NCBI GenBank assembly: GCA_020725315.1
Contig: DYFG01000006.1
Location: 1 to 33,436 of the forward strand
Origin: Nitrosotalea sp.
GTDB lineage: Archaea; Halobacteriota; Syntropharchaeia; Alkanophagales; Methanospirareceae
Direction of reading: 5' to 3'
Length of the DNA stretch: 33,436 nucleotides
The translations under genes were made by a program, and so were the position numbers. Positions 1 to 7,287 of the stretch are shown piece after piece. The notes under the pieces are model-generated. The model saw only the letters and a list, made by a program, of their open reading frames with translations. It did not search any database and had not been told where the DNA came from. The first letter of the stretch is position 1. Every line of letters starts with the position of its first letter.

Positions 1-21
1 GTATAGCTCTTTGGAAATACT

Positions 22-160
22 AAATCCTAAGCACCAAATTAAGCCCTTACAGGGTAAACCCTTACAGGGTTTTCGGGGTCAACGGGGCAGAGCCCCGTTA
101 TGCGGGGTCGTGGGGCAGAGCCCCACATGTTTAGGATTTCGGATTTAGTGTTTGGGATTT
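22..160 (+). repeat. Left copy of a 139-bp inverted repeat with two hairpin modules
   Basis: This segment is the reverse complement of 1484-1622 with only two mismatches by eye, both close to its inner end. It contains tandem CCCTTACAGGG hairpins (stem ACCC/GGGT, loop TTACA) and two perfect palindromes: AACGGGGC-AGA-GCCCCGTT at 81-99 and GTGGGGC-AGA-GCCCCAC at 110-126. Both ends read AAATCC-like (AAATCCTAAGC outside, GGATTT inside). Together with its partner it brackets the hicBA pair. No transposase is visible nearby, so it is either a non-autonomous element or a genome-wide intergenic repeat. Confidence 0.9.
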
Positions 161-891
161 TGCAGCTAATCAATTACCTTTGCCCTATTTGAGGTACAAA
201 CATCGGAAGAGGAGATAATTGCTGGATTGGTGGATTGTGCATTTTCCGAAGTAGTGCAGCGGACGTACTCTCACGAACGAAACGCTCTGCGAGGTGAAAA
301 AGAGCGACCGTGGGGTTTAAGGACCTACAGACCTTTCAGGGGGCAGGTGCAGGACGCTAAACCGTCATTCACAGAGATGCTCAGGATTACGCAAAATTCG
401 ACGAGTTTCTAAATGAGTTCGTCATCGATGGGACGGGAATACCCTGTGACTCGCTTGTGGAGCGGGAGAGGGTGATGGAACAGCGGCTTGCTAAGGTAAG
501 GAAACAGAGGAGATCACGATTCTTACGAGGATCATTACGAACACGGTGCGAGCAGTGGCAGCGCACACGAACATGAATATAAACAATACCCAACGGTCTC
601 CTTTATTTTGTGAAAATGCACCTTCATTCTATCATCAATAGCTCTGTTTTTTCTTCTCGTCCTCTCTTTTTTGGATGGTCTCGATTGCTCACTTCTGGGT
701 CAGATGCGCCGCGCTTCCCTCATACTTCAACCCCTTCTTCGATCGCCTGTTGAACGATGCCTATCTGCTTCTGATCCCCACTCGCCCCTCTTTTCTCTCG
801 AATACTGTCTTTGAATGAGGTTAAAGTACTGCTTCAACATCAAAATCCTTCCGCGCCCCTGCAAAATTCGTCAATGTTTAATGCGTTTCTT
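161..891. other. Gene-poor stretch inside the inverted repeats
   Basis: I find no convincing gene here. An open frame without a start codon runs over 361-573 on the plus strand and encodes a charged peptide (…KFDEFLNEFVIDGTG…VMEQRLAKVRKQ). It could be the remnant of a small regulatory or toxin-antitoxin protein, but I do not recognise it. The remaining reading frames are short, start-less or of odd composition. The segment looks like decayed accessory DNA. Confidence 0.4.
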
Positions 892-1089
892 TTAGCTCTC
901 TTTCACAGCTTTTAATACCTGATTAACGATCTTGGGATGTAATATCTTGCCCGGGTGAAATGGAATAACTATTCTTTTATCATCTTTAAGGTATATCTTA
1001 TGACTCCCTTTACTTCTAATCAGTTCAAAACCGGCTTTTAACAGCATCTTCTCTGCATCTTCCGGTTTTAATATGGGTAATTTAGCCAA
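892..1089 (-). CDS. hicA: HicA-type mRNA interferase toxin
   Basis: This 65-residue protein matches the YcfA/HicA toxin family in length and pattern: an N-terminal helix (EDAEKMLLKAGF) followed by a beta strand holding the Gly-Ser-His motif with the catalytic His at residue 30, then the HPGKILHP strand-turn and a C-terminal helix. HicA toxins have a double-stranded-RNA-binding fold and cleave mRNA when not bound by HicB. The start codon overlaps the end of the upstream hicB frame by a few bases, so the pair is translationally coupled with the antitoxin first. The proline- and histidine-rich turn and the catalytic histidine are intact, so the toxin looks functional. Confidence 0.9.
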   Translation of the reverse strand: MAKLPILKPEDAEKMLLKAGFELIRSKGSHKIYLKDDKRIVIPFHPGKILHPKIVNQVLKAVKES

Positions 1090-1318
1090 CTTTAACCTCT
1101 AAAGAAGTGGTCAGTATTTCCTTGCTTAAAAAATCTCTTATCTCATCTTCTGATAGAGTTTCTAAATAAAGTTCAATAGCTTCCCTTGCATTGCATAAGA
1201 CTTCTTCTAAAGTATCCCCTTGTGTTTGACATCCTTCAAGTTCCGGGCAATATGCATAATATCCATGTTCGTCTTTCTCGATTACAATGCTGATTTTGTA
1301 TATCATGGACGCTAACAC
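1082..1318 (-). CDS. hicB: HicB-type antitoxin
   Basis: This is a 74-78 residue HicB/UPF0150 protein: the first half (KISIVIEKDEHGYYAYCPEL, then EGCQTQGDT) is the partly degraded RNase-H-like fold typical of HicB, and the helix EEVLCNAREAIELYLE follows it. It neutralises HicA and usually represses its own operon. The longest frame begins with GTG at 1318; an ATG at 1306 (residue 5, MIYKIS) gives the usual family N-terminus and is equally likely. There is no obvious C-terminal DNA-binding domain, so autoregulation, if any, would need the toxin complex. The gene precedes hicA on the same strand and sits between the two 139-bp inverted repeats. Confidence 0.9.
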   Translation of the reverse strand: MLASMIYKISIVIEKDEHGYYAYCPELEGCQTQGDTLEEVLCNAREAIELYLETLSEDEIRDFLSKEILTTSLEVKVG

Positions 1319-1483
1319 CCGCTTAATTTTCCCTCATTCCATTTATGGTTATGTTATTATGATTTATTTCTACCTTATAAAACCTTTACTGAAAGGAGTG
1401 ATTTAAAAGTGTCGGGGATCTTTTTACATCAAACGTTGCAACCACCTATCCTGCGGGCAAAAAAGATTTCCGCTTTTTCACAG

Positions 1484-1622
1484 AAATCCTAAACTCTAAA
1501 TCCGAAATCCTAAACATGTGGGGCTCTGCCCCACGACCCCGCATAACGGGGCTCTGCCCCGTTGACCCCGAAAACCCTGTAAGGGTTTACCCTGTAAGGG
1601 CTTAATTTGGTGCTTAGGATTT
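1484..1622 (-). repeat. Right copy of the 139-bp inverted repeat
   Basis: Reverse complement of 22-160. It holds palindromes GTGGGGC-TCT-GCCCCAC (1518-1534) and AACGGGGC-TCT-GCCCCGTT (1545-1563) and two CCCTGTAAGGG-type hairpins (1574-1600). Just outside it, at 1640-1682, the motif AAAACCGGAAA occurs twice. The same motif abuts the repeat copy at 23896-24018, so the family unit extends beyond the 139 bp. Confidence 0.9.
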
Positions 1623-1730
1623 GGAATTTTTGAGGTTAAAACCGGAAAAGAAATCTTAAGTTATCATGTTAAAACCGGAAATGAATTTTGTCAGGGGTTT
1701 TTGGGTTTGAAACAATTGATGATATCCAGG

Positions 1731-2092
1731 TTATGTTCTCACAAAATTGCGGCCAAACCAGAAGCTATTGTCACCAACGTCAACAGTGATGATCGCTGTG
1801 GGGTCTATTGTCTCGCGCAATACCTTCATGATAAACGGAACGCGTAACGGTGCAGCCTCAGCGTCAGCCTCTTTCTCAAGCTGAGCATGCCATTTTTCCC
1901 TCTCCTTTTTCACCGCCTCAACTACCTGTGGAGTCGCTTGTTCTTTTACCCTCTCCAGAATTGTACTTTGTCGTGCTTGCGTATCGCATCCACTATACCC
2001 AGGCATGTCGTGCCTGGAAGCCCAAAAATGTATTCCACTCCTCACGCAGCGAGTTGATCCACAATAACCTCTGATACCGTTCTCTCTTGCAT
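1731..2092 (-). pseudogene. Decayed TPP-dependent enzyme (acetolactate synthase/pyruvate oxidase type)
   Basis: Two pieces of one family lie end to end in different frames. From an ATG at 2092 the first reads MQERTVSEVIVDQLAA, then an in-frame TGA where the family often has Trp, then GVEYIFGLPGTTCLGIVDAIRKH, the classic N-terminus of acetolactate synthase and pyruvate oxidase enzymes with the Gly-Leu-Pro-Gly turn. Near 1958 the frame shifts and the sequence jumps to a segment typical of the later, cofactor-binding part of the enzyme (…EKWHAQLEKEADAE…, ending TVDVGDNSFWFGRNF), where DVGDN/FWF resembles the start of the TPP pyrophosphate-binding region. Most of the roughly 550-residue enzyme is missing. 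With a nonsense codon, a large internal deletion and a frameshift, it cannot make a functional enzyme. Confidence 0.75.
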
Positions 2093-2181
2093 ACTTCTTA
2101 CGTATGCCTCAGGTCTATTAAACTTTTGGCAAATGCGAAATAGCTCTCAAAGAGTAACCACCCAGAGCCGAAATGGAACTT

Positions 2182-2189
2182 TTTATATG
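2182..2189 (+). promoter_or_regulatory. TATA box of the FrhB-like gene
   Basis: TTTATATG lies about 60 bp before the ATG at 2244, placing transcription start near 2212. AAGGA at 2231-2235, eight bases before the ATG, is the likely ribosome binding site. Confidence 0.5.
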
Positions 2190-2243
2190 CTGAGAAGCAT
2201 GGTTATGGTATCAATTAAACAAGGTAGATGAAGGATTTGAAAA

Positions 2244-3368
2244 ATGGAAATGAGAAAGGATTTCAGCGATTTGGAAAGTGAAGTGGTAGAAAAAGGGAAC
2301 TGTGCACTCTGCGGTGGCTGCGTTGCTACCTGCAGGTTGCTCGATTACGGGTATCTCAGTATGGACTTTTCTGAGTGGGGACCAGTGATAGGAGAAGGGC
2401 CGCAGTATTCGCCGGCTTGTGGATCATGCTTTTATTCTACGGGAAGACCAGTGCTAAGAGAGGGGCCGCAGTGCCCGCCGACTTGTGGGTACTGCTACTA
2501 TCAATGCCCACGGGTCGAGGAACCGGTGTTAAAGGAACGACTGGAAGAGCTTTATGAAGTTGTTAGTAAAGATGAGGAGATAAGGAGAATGTGCCACAAT
2601 GGTGGTGCGCTTCTTTCGTTACTCGTTTCTGCACTTGACGATGCGATCGTAGAGGGCTGTATAACGGTTACTGATAAGGGAGGATTAATGCCTGAGGTGC
2701 GTGTTGCGATGAATAAATCAAGTTTGATGGAGGGTGCGGGTGGCACCTATGGGTCAGCAGCAGCACTGACTGGTGTAGCAGATGCTATTTTGAACTACGG
2801 TCTCTGGAGCGTTGCTCTGGTAGGAACGCCGTGTCAGATGGCGGGATATGAGAAGATGCTCGATGTTGGGCGTGGTACACACAATGCCCATAATTTCTCG
2901 TCCAGTGTGAGATTACGAATAGCTCTGTTCTGTCCGGGAGCTTATTCGTATGATAAATTAGTGAAGGAGTATCTTGAACGCGAGCATGGTATACTTAGTG
3001 ATGAGATAACAAAGTTAGAGATTCGGGAAGATGGTCTCCACGTATATGCTGGTGATAAGGAGTTGTTACATGCGGGAATGAACGAAATAGAGGATTATAA
3101 GCGAGAGGGATGTAAGATCTGCGCAGATTTCACCGGGCTGTTTTCAGACATAAGTGTTGGACATATCGGCTCACCTGCCGGGAAGTCAACGGTTATAATT
3201 CATACTGATTCTGGGAAAGAGGTATTTGAGCGTGCTTTGGAATGGGGCTATATAGAAGCGAAACTGATAAACAAAGCTGGTGCGGATTTGATACACCGAG
3301 TGAAGCAAGAGAAGCGAGAAGCAGGGCTGGTAGAGAAGGCGCGGAGGAAGAAGGTAAGGGGGCGGTAG
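2244..3368 (+). CDS. Coenzyme F420 hydrogenase/dehydrogenase beta-subunit family protein
   Basis: This 374-residue protein belongs to the FrhB/FdhB/FpoF family, flavin and iron-sulfur proteins that pass electrons to or from coenzyme F420. The N-terminus has C20-x2-C23-x2-C26-x3-C30, a [4Fe-4S] motif. A second Cys cluster (C77, C81, C84, C88, ending CPR) follows, then the family core with the Gly-Thr-Pro-Cys-Gln motif (VALVGTPCQMAGYEKM) and a distal CKICADFTGLFSDISVG segment. Residues 46-67 and 68-89 are an imperfect tandem duplication (66 bp) found only here in the protein. No hydrogenase large subunit or other electron-transfer partner is next to it, so its partner (heterodisulfide reductase, Fpo/Fqo-like complex or formate dehydrogenase) is unknown. 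The start follows a good ribosome binding site. Confidence 0.85.
   Translation: MEMRKDFSDLESEVVEKGNCALCGGCVATCRLLDYGYLSMDFSEWGPVIGEGPQYSPACGSCFYSTGRPVLREGPQCPPTCGYCYYQCPRVEEPVLKERLEELYEVVSKDEEIRRMCHNGGALLSLLVSALDDAIVEGCITVTDKGGLMPEVRVAMNKSSLMEGAGGTYGSAAALTGVADAILNYGLWSVALVGTPCQMAGYEKMLDVGRGTHNAHNFSSSVRLRIALFCPGAYSYDKLVKEYLEREHGILSDEITKLEIREDGLHVYAGDKELLHAGMNEIEDYKREGCKICADFTGLFSDISVGHIGSPAGKSTVIIHTDSGKEVFERALEWGYIEAKLINKAGADLIHRVKQEKREAGLVEKARRKKVRGR
2380..2511 (+). repeat. 66-bp in-frame tandem duplication inside the FrhB-like gene
   Basis: Units 2380-2445 and 2446-2511 align without gaps and share stretches such as GACCAGTG and GGGCCGCAGT. Each encodes 22 residues with the skeleton PV-x-x-EGPQ-x-x-P-x-CG-x-C-x-Y. 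Unit 1 supplies C59 and C62. Unit 2 supplies C77, C81, C84 and C88. The length is a multiple of three, so the reading frame survives. Confidence 0.9.
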
Positions 3369-3372
3369 AGGT

Positions 3373-3672
3373 AAACTTTCCTCGTGCTTATCCAAAACTG
3401 ATACGATCCTCTCAAGGCTGACTCGACATTTCAGAGGGTTAAAAAGCCCGACAACGCCTACTGTCTTTGAAGCATTGGTTGACTCCATAATTGAACAGCA
3501 AATCGCGCTCAATGTGGCACATAGCATAGAAAGAAACGTGGTAAAAACGTTTGGTGATACGTCAATGGTAGATGGCAACCTTTATTACGCATTCCCAATA
3601 CCGCAGCAATTGGCTTCTGCAACTACAGAACAACTCCGCATCTGCGGGTTGAGTGCGCGAAAAGCGGAGTAG
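3373..3672 (+). pseudogene. Remnant of an AlkA-type DNA glycosylase (HhH-GPD)
   Basis: A continuous frame over 3373-3672 encodes …TVFEALVDSIIEQQIALNVAH…, then YYAFPIPQQLASATTEQLRICGLSARKAE before a TAG. This is the start of the helix-hairpin-helix-GPD domain of DNA-3-methyladenine glycosylase II, up to the first Gly-Leu-Ser hairpin. The catalytic Asp and the rest of the HhH motif, normally about 50 residues further on, are absent. No plausible start codon precedes the domain; the first candidate (TTG 3475) lies inside it. The fragment sits between the FrhB-like gene and the convergent RLI gene and is best read as a truncated pseudogene. Confidence 0.7.
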
Positions 3673-3721
3673 GGAATTGGAGTTTGGACAGCGGAACTCA
3701 CCATGCTTCGGGGAATAAGCC

Positions 3722-5593
3722 TCACAAATAATAATACCGCCCCGTCTCCTTCTGCTCACGGTCCTTTGCCGACCCGATCTTATTGATCCGTGGTCGCAGT
3801 GTGGTTTCATCACGCCTGAAGGTTATACCCAACTCCTTCAAGAACAAATTCATGCCCTCTCGCATCTCAAAGCAACCTTTTATCTCGCCTCGCACCCCGG
3901 GTTCACCGTTGAACACCATCAACCGATCACTTAACAAATCGATCAAGTAAATGTCATGGTCAACGATCAGCATTGATACCTCTCTTCGTTCCGCATACCG
4001 CCTCAAGGTCTTTATCAATCGTACCTTCTGCTCCACATCGAGATGCGCAGACGGCTCATCCAGCATATAGAGTGATGCATCCTTGCAGAGACACGCTGCT
4101 ATCGCTACGCTCTGTAATTCGCCACCACTGAGCTCTTTTATCTCCTTTTCCTCCAGCTCTGGTATCCCTAATGGATTGAGCACCTCAATAACATCAGCTT
4201 CACGTAATCCTCCGTTGAGTGAAGAGATGAAGTCCTTCACCTTCATATCCAGCTCGCCCTTGTGGGGCTCTGCCCCCCGCAAGCCCTGTAAGGGCTTTAT
4301 ATACTGCGGCTTGTAAGAAAGGGTAATATCACGTGAGTGTGGGGCTCCGCCCCTACCACCCCGCAAGCCCTGTAAGGGCTCACCCGCAAGCCCTGTAAGG
4401 GCTTTGCTCCCTGCTGTCGGCTCTGTCTCGCCTGCCAATACTTTCACAAATGTGCTTTTACCAGTAGCATTTCTCCCGACTATACCCAATACTTCCCCCA
4501 GCGCTACACTGCCTGGCTTCGCCTCTAATAAAAATCCATCTCCGCCATATCTCTTCTCAAAACCATCATACTCGATGAAAACATCTCGTTCTTCCTGTCT
4601 CTCCCTCGGTGGATGAGCGTTGAATTCTATCGGTTTATCTCTTATCCGAACGTTCTCCGCGTGCAAAAATCCACTCAAATATTCGTTTATCCCTCTATTC
4701 GTGCTCTTTGGCAGGGTAACCACACCATAGCCACCGGGCTCGCCATAGAGGAGATGCAGATAATCAGCAAGCATATCCAGGATGGCGAGGTCGTGCTCCA
4801 CCACGACCACTGCCTTCCCCGCCAAAACCTTCCTTATCCCCTTTGCCACCTGCACCCGCTGATAAATGTCCAGATACGGTGTTATCTCATCTAAGAAGTA
4901 AAAATCAGCATCCCGTATCATACACGCGATTACCGCGACTCTTTGCAGTTCGCCACCACTGAGCGCCTTTATATCCGTCTTCATCGCCTCTTCGAGCTCG
5001 AAAGCCTTTATCAGCCGTTTTGATTCACCGGTCTCATTCGTACTTTCCAGCAACTCGTACGTGGTGCCATCGAAGAATGTTGGTATTGCATCTACATATT
5101 GCGGCTTATACGCCACCCTAATCTTCCCTTTTGACAGTTTATCAAAGTAATTCTGTAACTCAGACCCCGAATATCTCTTTATTATCTCATACCAGCTCAC
5201 CTCCGCATGTACATTGCCAAGGTTCGGCACTTGCAACCCTGCTAATATCTTAATCGCCGTGCTCTTCCCGATCCCATTCTCTCCTAACAACCCAGATATC
5301 CTCCCCGCTCGTGGAATAGGCATTCCATAAAGGACAAACCCGTTTTCACCATATCGGTGCGCCTCTTCACCCTTCAGCTCCTCAGGTAAGCCTATTATAG
5401 AGATGGCGGAGAATGGGCATTTTTTTATGCAGATCCCGCATCCCTCACACAGATCCTCTGATATTATCGGCTTCCCATCGCTACCCACAACGACCGTCTC
5501 TGCTCCTGTCTGCACCATCGGACAGTATTTTATGCATTCAGATGCACATTTCCTCGGCTGGCACTTGTCCTTCTTTAAGGTCGCTATTCGCAT
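3722..5593 (-). CDS. rli: Ribosome recycling ATPase ABCE1/RLI with two repeat-derived insertions
   Basis: Complete 623-residue ABCE1. It splits ribosomes after termination using ATP and two iron-sulfur clusters. The ferredoxin-like N-terminus has C11, C16, C20, C24 and C49, C52, C55, C59. NBD1 has Walker A GENGIGKST, signature LSGGELQRVAV, Walker B FYFLDEITPYLD and the EHD switch. NBD2 has GRNATGKST, LSGGELQSVAI, LYMLDEPSAHLD and VDHD, and the C-terminus ends in the usual NKIGSAKDREQKE…YYYL tail. The family is about 590 residues; the excess is two insertions around the conserved LSYKPQYI strand of NBD2 (about residues 392-417 and 431-445), encoded by hairpin repeats. Both keep the frame. The gene begins one base after the upstream phosphatase stop, so the two are likely co-transcribed. 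Confidence 0.95.
   Translation of the reverse strand: MRIATLKKDKCQPRKCASECIKYCPMVQTGAETVVVGSDGKPIISEDLCEGCGICIKKCPFSAISIIGLPEELKGEEAHRYGENGFVLYGMPIPRAGRISGLLGENGIGKSTAIKILAGLQVPNLGNVHAEVSWYEIIKRYSGSELQNYFDKLSKGKIRVAYKPQYVDAIPTFFDGTTYELLESTNETGESKRLIKAFELEEAMKTDIKALSGGELQRVAVIACMIRDADFYFLDEITPYLDIYQRVQVAKGIRKVLAGKAVVVVEHDLAILDMLADYLHLLYGEPGGYGVVTLPKSTNRGINEYLSGFLHAENVRIRDKPIEFNAHPPRERQEERDVFIEYDGFEKRYGGDGFLLEAKPGSVALGEVLGIVGRNATGKSTFVKVLAGETEPTAGSKALTGLAGEPLQGLRGGRGGAPHSRDITLSYKPQYIKPLQGLRGAEPHKGELDMKVKDFISSLNGGLREADVIEVLNPLGIPELEEKEIKELSGGELQSVAIAACLCKDASLYMLDEPSAHLDVEQKVRLIKTLRRYAERREVSMLIVDHDIYLIDLLSDRLMVFNGEPGVRGEIKGCFEMREGMNLFLKELGITFRRDETTLRPRINKIGSAKDREQKETGRYYYL
4260..4301 (-). repeat. 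Hairpin repeat inside RLI (downstream insertion)
   Basis: On the plus strand this reads GGGGC-TCT-GCCCC (4264-4276) and AGCCC-TGTAA-GGGCT (4282-4296), the two modules of the window-wide repeat. Read as RLI codons it gives KPLQGLRGAEPHKG, directly after the conserved SYKPQYI strand, where family members have only a few variable residues. Confidence 0.85.
4341..4412 (-). repeat. Hairpin repeat inside RLI (upstream insertion)
   Basis: It contains GGGGC-TCC-GCCCC (4341-4353) and two AGCCC-TGTAA-GGGCT hairpins (4366-4380 and 4389-4403). In the RLI frame it encodes KALTGLAGEPLQGLRG followed by GRGGAPHSR, located between the end of the Walker A helix and the SYKPQYI strand. PLQGLRG occurs in both insertions because the same repeat module is translated in the same frame. 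Confidence 0.85.
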
Positions 5594-5594
5594 G

Positions 5595-6404
5595 TTACAC
5601 CATCATATCACGCATTCGTTGATAGATTTCAGGCTCTAACGCCGCGATAAGGGAAATTTTTTCGGTTTTCCCTACTTCGGTTCCAAACTCATCCCCCTGC
5701 AAATCCGTTATCATGCCGCCCGCTTCTTTTAAGATGAGCGAGGCGCCGGCAATGTCATAGCCGTTTATTAAGTCACGTACATCTAATACTGCATCCAATG
5801 CACCTTCCGCAACTAAGCATAGCTCCAGTGCTATACTGCCCAGTACACGAATTAACACATTCTTACTCTCCTTTTGAAAGTGCATCACGGCCTCAGGAAT
5901 TGAATCCGCCCCGTAGGTATAGATAGAGAAAACGCGTTTGTTCTTTCCTTTCACCGTACGAGGGAGCTTTTTACCATCTACATAGGCATGCCCGCCTTTA
6001 ACCGCATAATAGGTCTTCCCGTAGATGCTTGCAACGACACTCGCCTGAATGTCATCAAAAGTAACATGCTCTAAGTTCGGTGAATACGCAAGAGAGGAGC
6101 AGAAGAAGGGGAGACCAAGGATAGCATTGGTAGACCCGTCTATAGGGTCAAAGATAAGCGTGAATTCCGGATCACCCTCCTTTGGAGATACATGGTCGCC
6201 TAATTCCTCTGATATTATCTTCGCGCAGAGGTTGCGGCTCTGTAAGGCATTCTCCAGCGCTTCTTCCGCAAAAAGGTCTATTTTCCTCGTTACGTCCTTC
6301 TCCCTTCTCTTTATTATCTCGCCATGGTCTGCCGTTTCTGAAATGTAGGTTCTTATCGAATCTCGTATCTCTGACGAAATCCTTAAGAGTTCTTCTATCT
6401 CCAT
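5595..6404 (-). CDS. Inositol-1-monophosphatase/fructose-1,6-bisphosphatase family enzyme
   Basis: 269 residues, the normal length for archaeal IMPase/FBPase enzymes, which hydrolyse inositol-1-phosphate and often fructose-1,6-bisphosphate with Mg2+. The metal-binding motifs are complete: the Glu of IISEELG, the DPIDGSTN loop (family DPxDGTxN) and the distal Asp in GYDIAGASLILKEAGG (family WDxAAG). Which substrate dominates cannot be told from the sequence. A TATA-like CATAAAAAAAC (6431-6443, minus strand) lies about 30 bp upstream of the ATG, so the transcript is nearly leaderless. The gene is followed after one base by rli. Confidence 0.88.
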   Translation of the reverse strand: MEIEELLRISSEIRDSIRTYISETADHGEIIKRREKDVTRKIDLFAEEALENALQSRNLCAKIISEELGDHVSPKEGDPEFTLIFDPIDGSTNAILGLPFFCSSLAYSPNLEHVTFDDIQASVVASIYGKTYYAVKGGHAYVDGKKLPRTVKGKNKRVFSIYTYGADSIPEAVMHFQKESKNVLIRVLGSIALELCLVAEGALDAVLDVRDLINGYDIAGASLILKEAGGMITDLQGDEFGTEVGKTEKISLIAALEPEIYQRMRDMMV

Positions 6405-6559
6405 TTATTCTTCGCGTCCCCTCTCTTGATAGTTTTTTTATGCCTTAAAGCTTGTAACAACTACCTTTTTAACAACTGCGAAGAGGAAAACTGCGCTATC
6501 TTATCTCGCTTCGAAATGCATAATTGTGCTAATTATGGGCGGGATAAAAATATAAAAAA

Positions 6560-6634
6560 TGCTCCGGTCGGGATTTGAACCCGAGTCCTTGGCTCGAAAG
6601 GCCGAGATGATTGGCCGAGCTACACTACCGGAGC
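6560..6634 (-). tRNA. tRNA-Glu (anticodon TTC)
   Basis: The minus strand folds as a complete cloverleaf: acceptor stem GCTCCGG (6634-6628) with CCGGAGC (6567-6561), a T arm around CGGGTTCAAATCCCG, and anticodon loop CTTTCGA (6600-6594) with anticodon TTC at 6598-6596. CCA is not encoded. The anticodon stem TCGGC/GCCAA contains one C-A mismatch at the 28-42 pair. A T-rich run follows the 3' end (6544-6559) and could terminate transcription. Confidence 0.93.
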
Positions 6635-6647
6635 ATAACCTCTCTTA

Positions 6648-6750
6648 TGTGGGGCTCTGCCCGTGCCCCCGCGTGTGGAGCTCTGCCCACGACCCCGCAA
6701 TCGCGGGCTCTGCCCGCGTTCCCGCGAGCCTGAAAGGCTCAGTAAGGGCT
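6648..6750. repeat. Cluster of GC-rich hairpin repeats between tRNA-Glu and the P1 gene
   Basis: Three or four degenerate copies of the GGGC-TCT-GCCC hairpin are packed here. The clearest is CGCGGGC-TCT-GCCCGCG at 6702-6718; others include GTGGGGCTCTGCCC (6650-6663) and GTGGAGCTCTGCCCAC (6674-6689). A worn GCTCAGTAAGGGC module follows at about 6736-6748. The AT-rich DNA downstream (6752-6785) is unrelated. Confidence 0.8.
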
Positions 6751-6791
6751 TAGTTTTCTTTTTTCTAAAAAGAAAAAATGTAAAGAAAGGT

Positions 6792-7148
6792 TTAGCCGAA
6801 TAGCGCAGCAAGCCCCTGCATGCCCGTCTTCTCTGCTTCCTCTTCTTCCTCTCCTTCCTCTCCTTCCTCCCCCTTCTTCTCTTTCTTCTCTTTCTTTTCC
6901 GCCTCTTTTGCTTCTGGTACTGGTACCTCTGTTGGCATCATGGGTGGTGCCATTGCCGCAGGAGCATAGGCCGGCTGTGCTTGCGCAATCGCTTCATCTA
7001 TGTTTACACCGCTAAGAGCGGATATCAGTGCTTTCACACGACCTTTATCTACCTTTATGCCTGCAGCCCCCATTATAGCTGTTATTCCCTCCTCGGTAAC
7101 TTCCTTACCTGAGTTATGCAAGAGCAATGTGGCATATATGTATTCCAT
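6792..7148 (-). CDS. rpl12: Ribosomal protein P1/L12 (archaeal stalk protein)
   Basis: 118 residues with the three-part archaeal P1 layout: an N-terminal helical dimerisation domain (MEYIYATLLLHNSGKEVTEE… to about residue 58), an Ala/Pro-rich hinge, a Lys/Glu run of about 30 residues, and the conserved C-terminal hydrophobic tail GMQGLAALFG, which recruits translation factors to the ribosomal stalk. The L10 and L1 genes that usually precede it are not here; it stands alone between two tRNA genes. An AAGGAGGT ribosome binding site sits about 10 bases before the ATG, and TTTAAATATAAGG (7220-7232, minus strand) is a good TATA box, giving a leader of about 50 bases. Confidence 0.95.
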   Translation of the reverse strand: MEYIYATLLLHNSGKEVTEEGITAIMGAAGIKVDKGRVKALISALSGVNIDEAIAQAQPAYAPAAMAPPMMPTEVPVPEAKEAEKKEKKEKKGEEGEEGEEEEEAEKTGMQGLAALFG

Positions 7149-7287
7149 CTCTACGTTTACCTCCTTATTTTCATCTACCTTTGCTTATTATATTGCTATT
7201 CTTATTGATATTCTATTACCTTATATTTAAAAAGGGAATTTGTTGGTCCTTGCTATCTTTCTTTTTTTAAAAAAGAAATTTTTCTAA

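Noticed and set aside
387..593. 68-codon minus-strand frame near the left arm
   Set aside because: No family resemblance, no ribosome site, Arg/Ser-rich; likely chance.
22..1622. CRISPR array
   Set aside because: The repeats are palindromic, of unequal spacing and in opposite orientations, and there are no regular spacers or cas genes.
6840..6900. CTTCCTCTCC-type simple repeat
   Set aside because: It is the Lys/Glu-rich hinge coding of P1/L12 and is normal for this protein.
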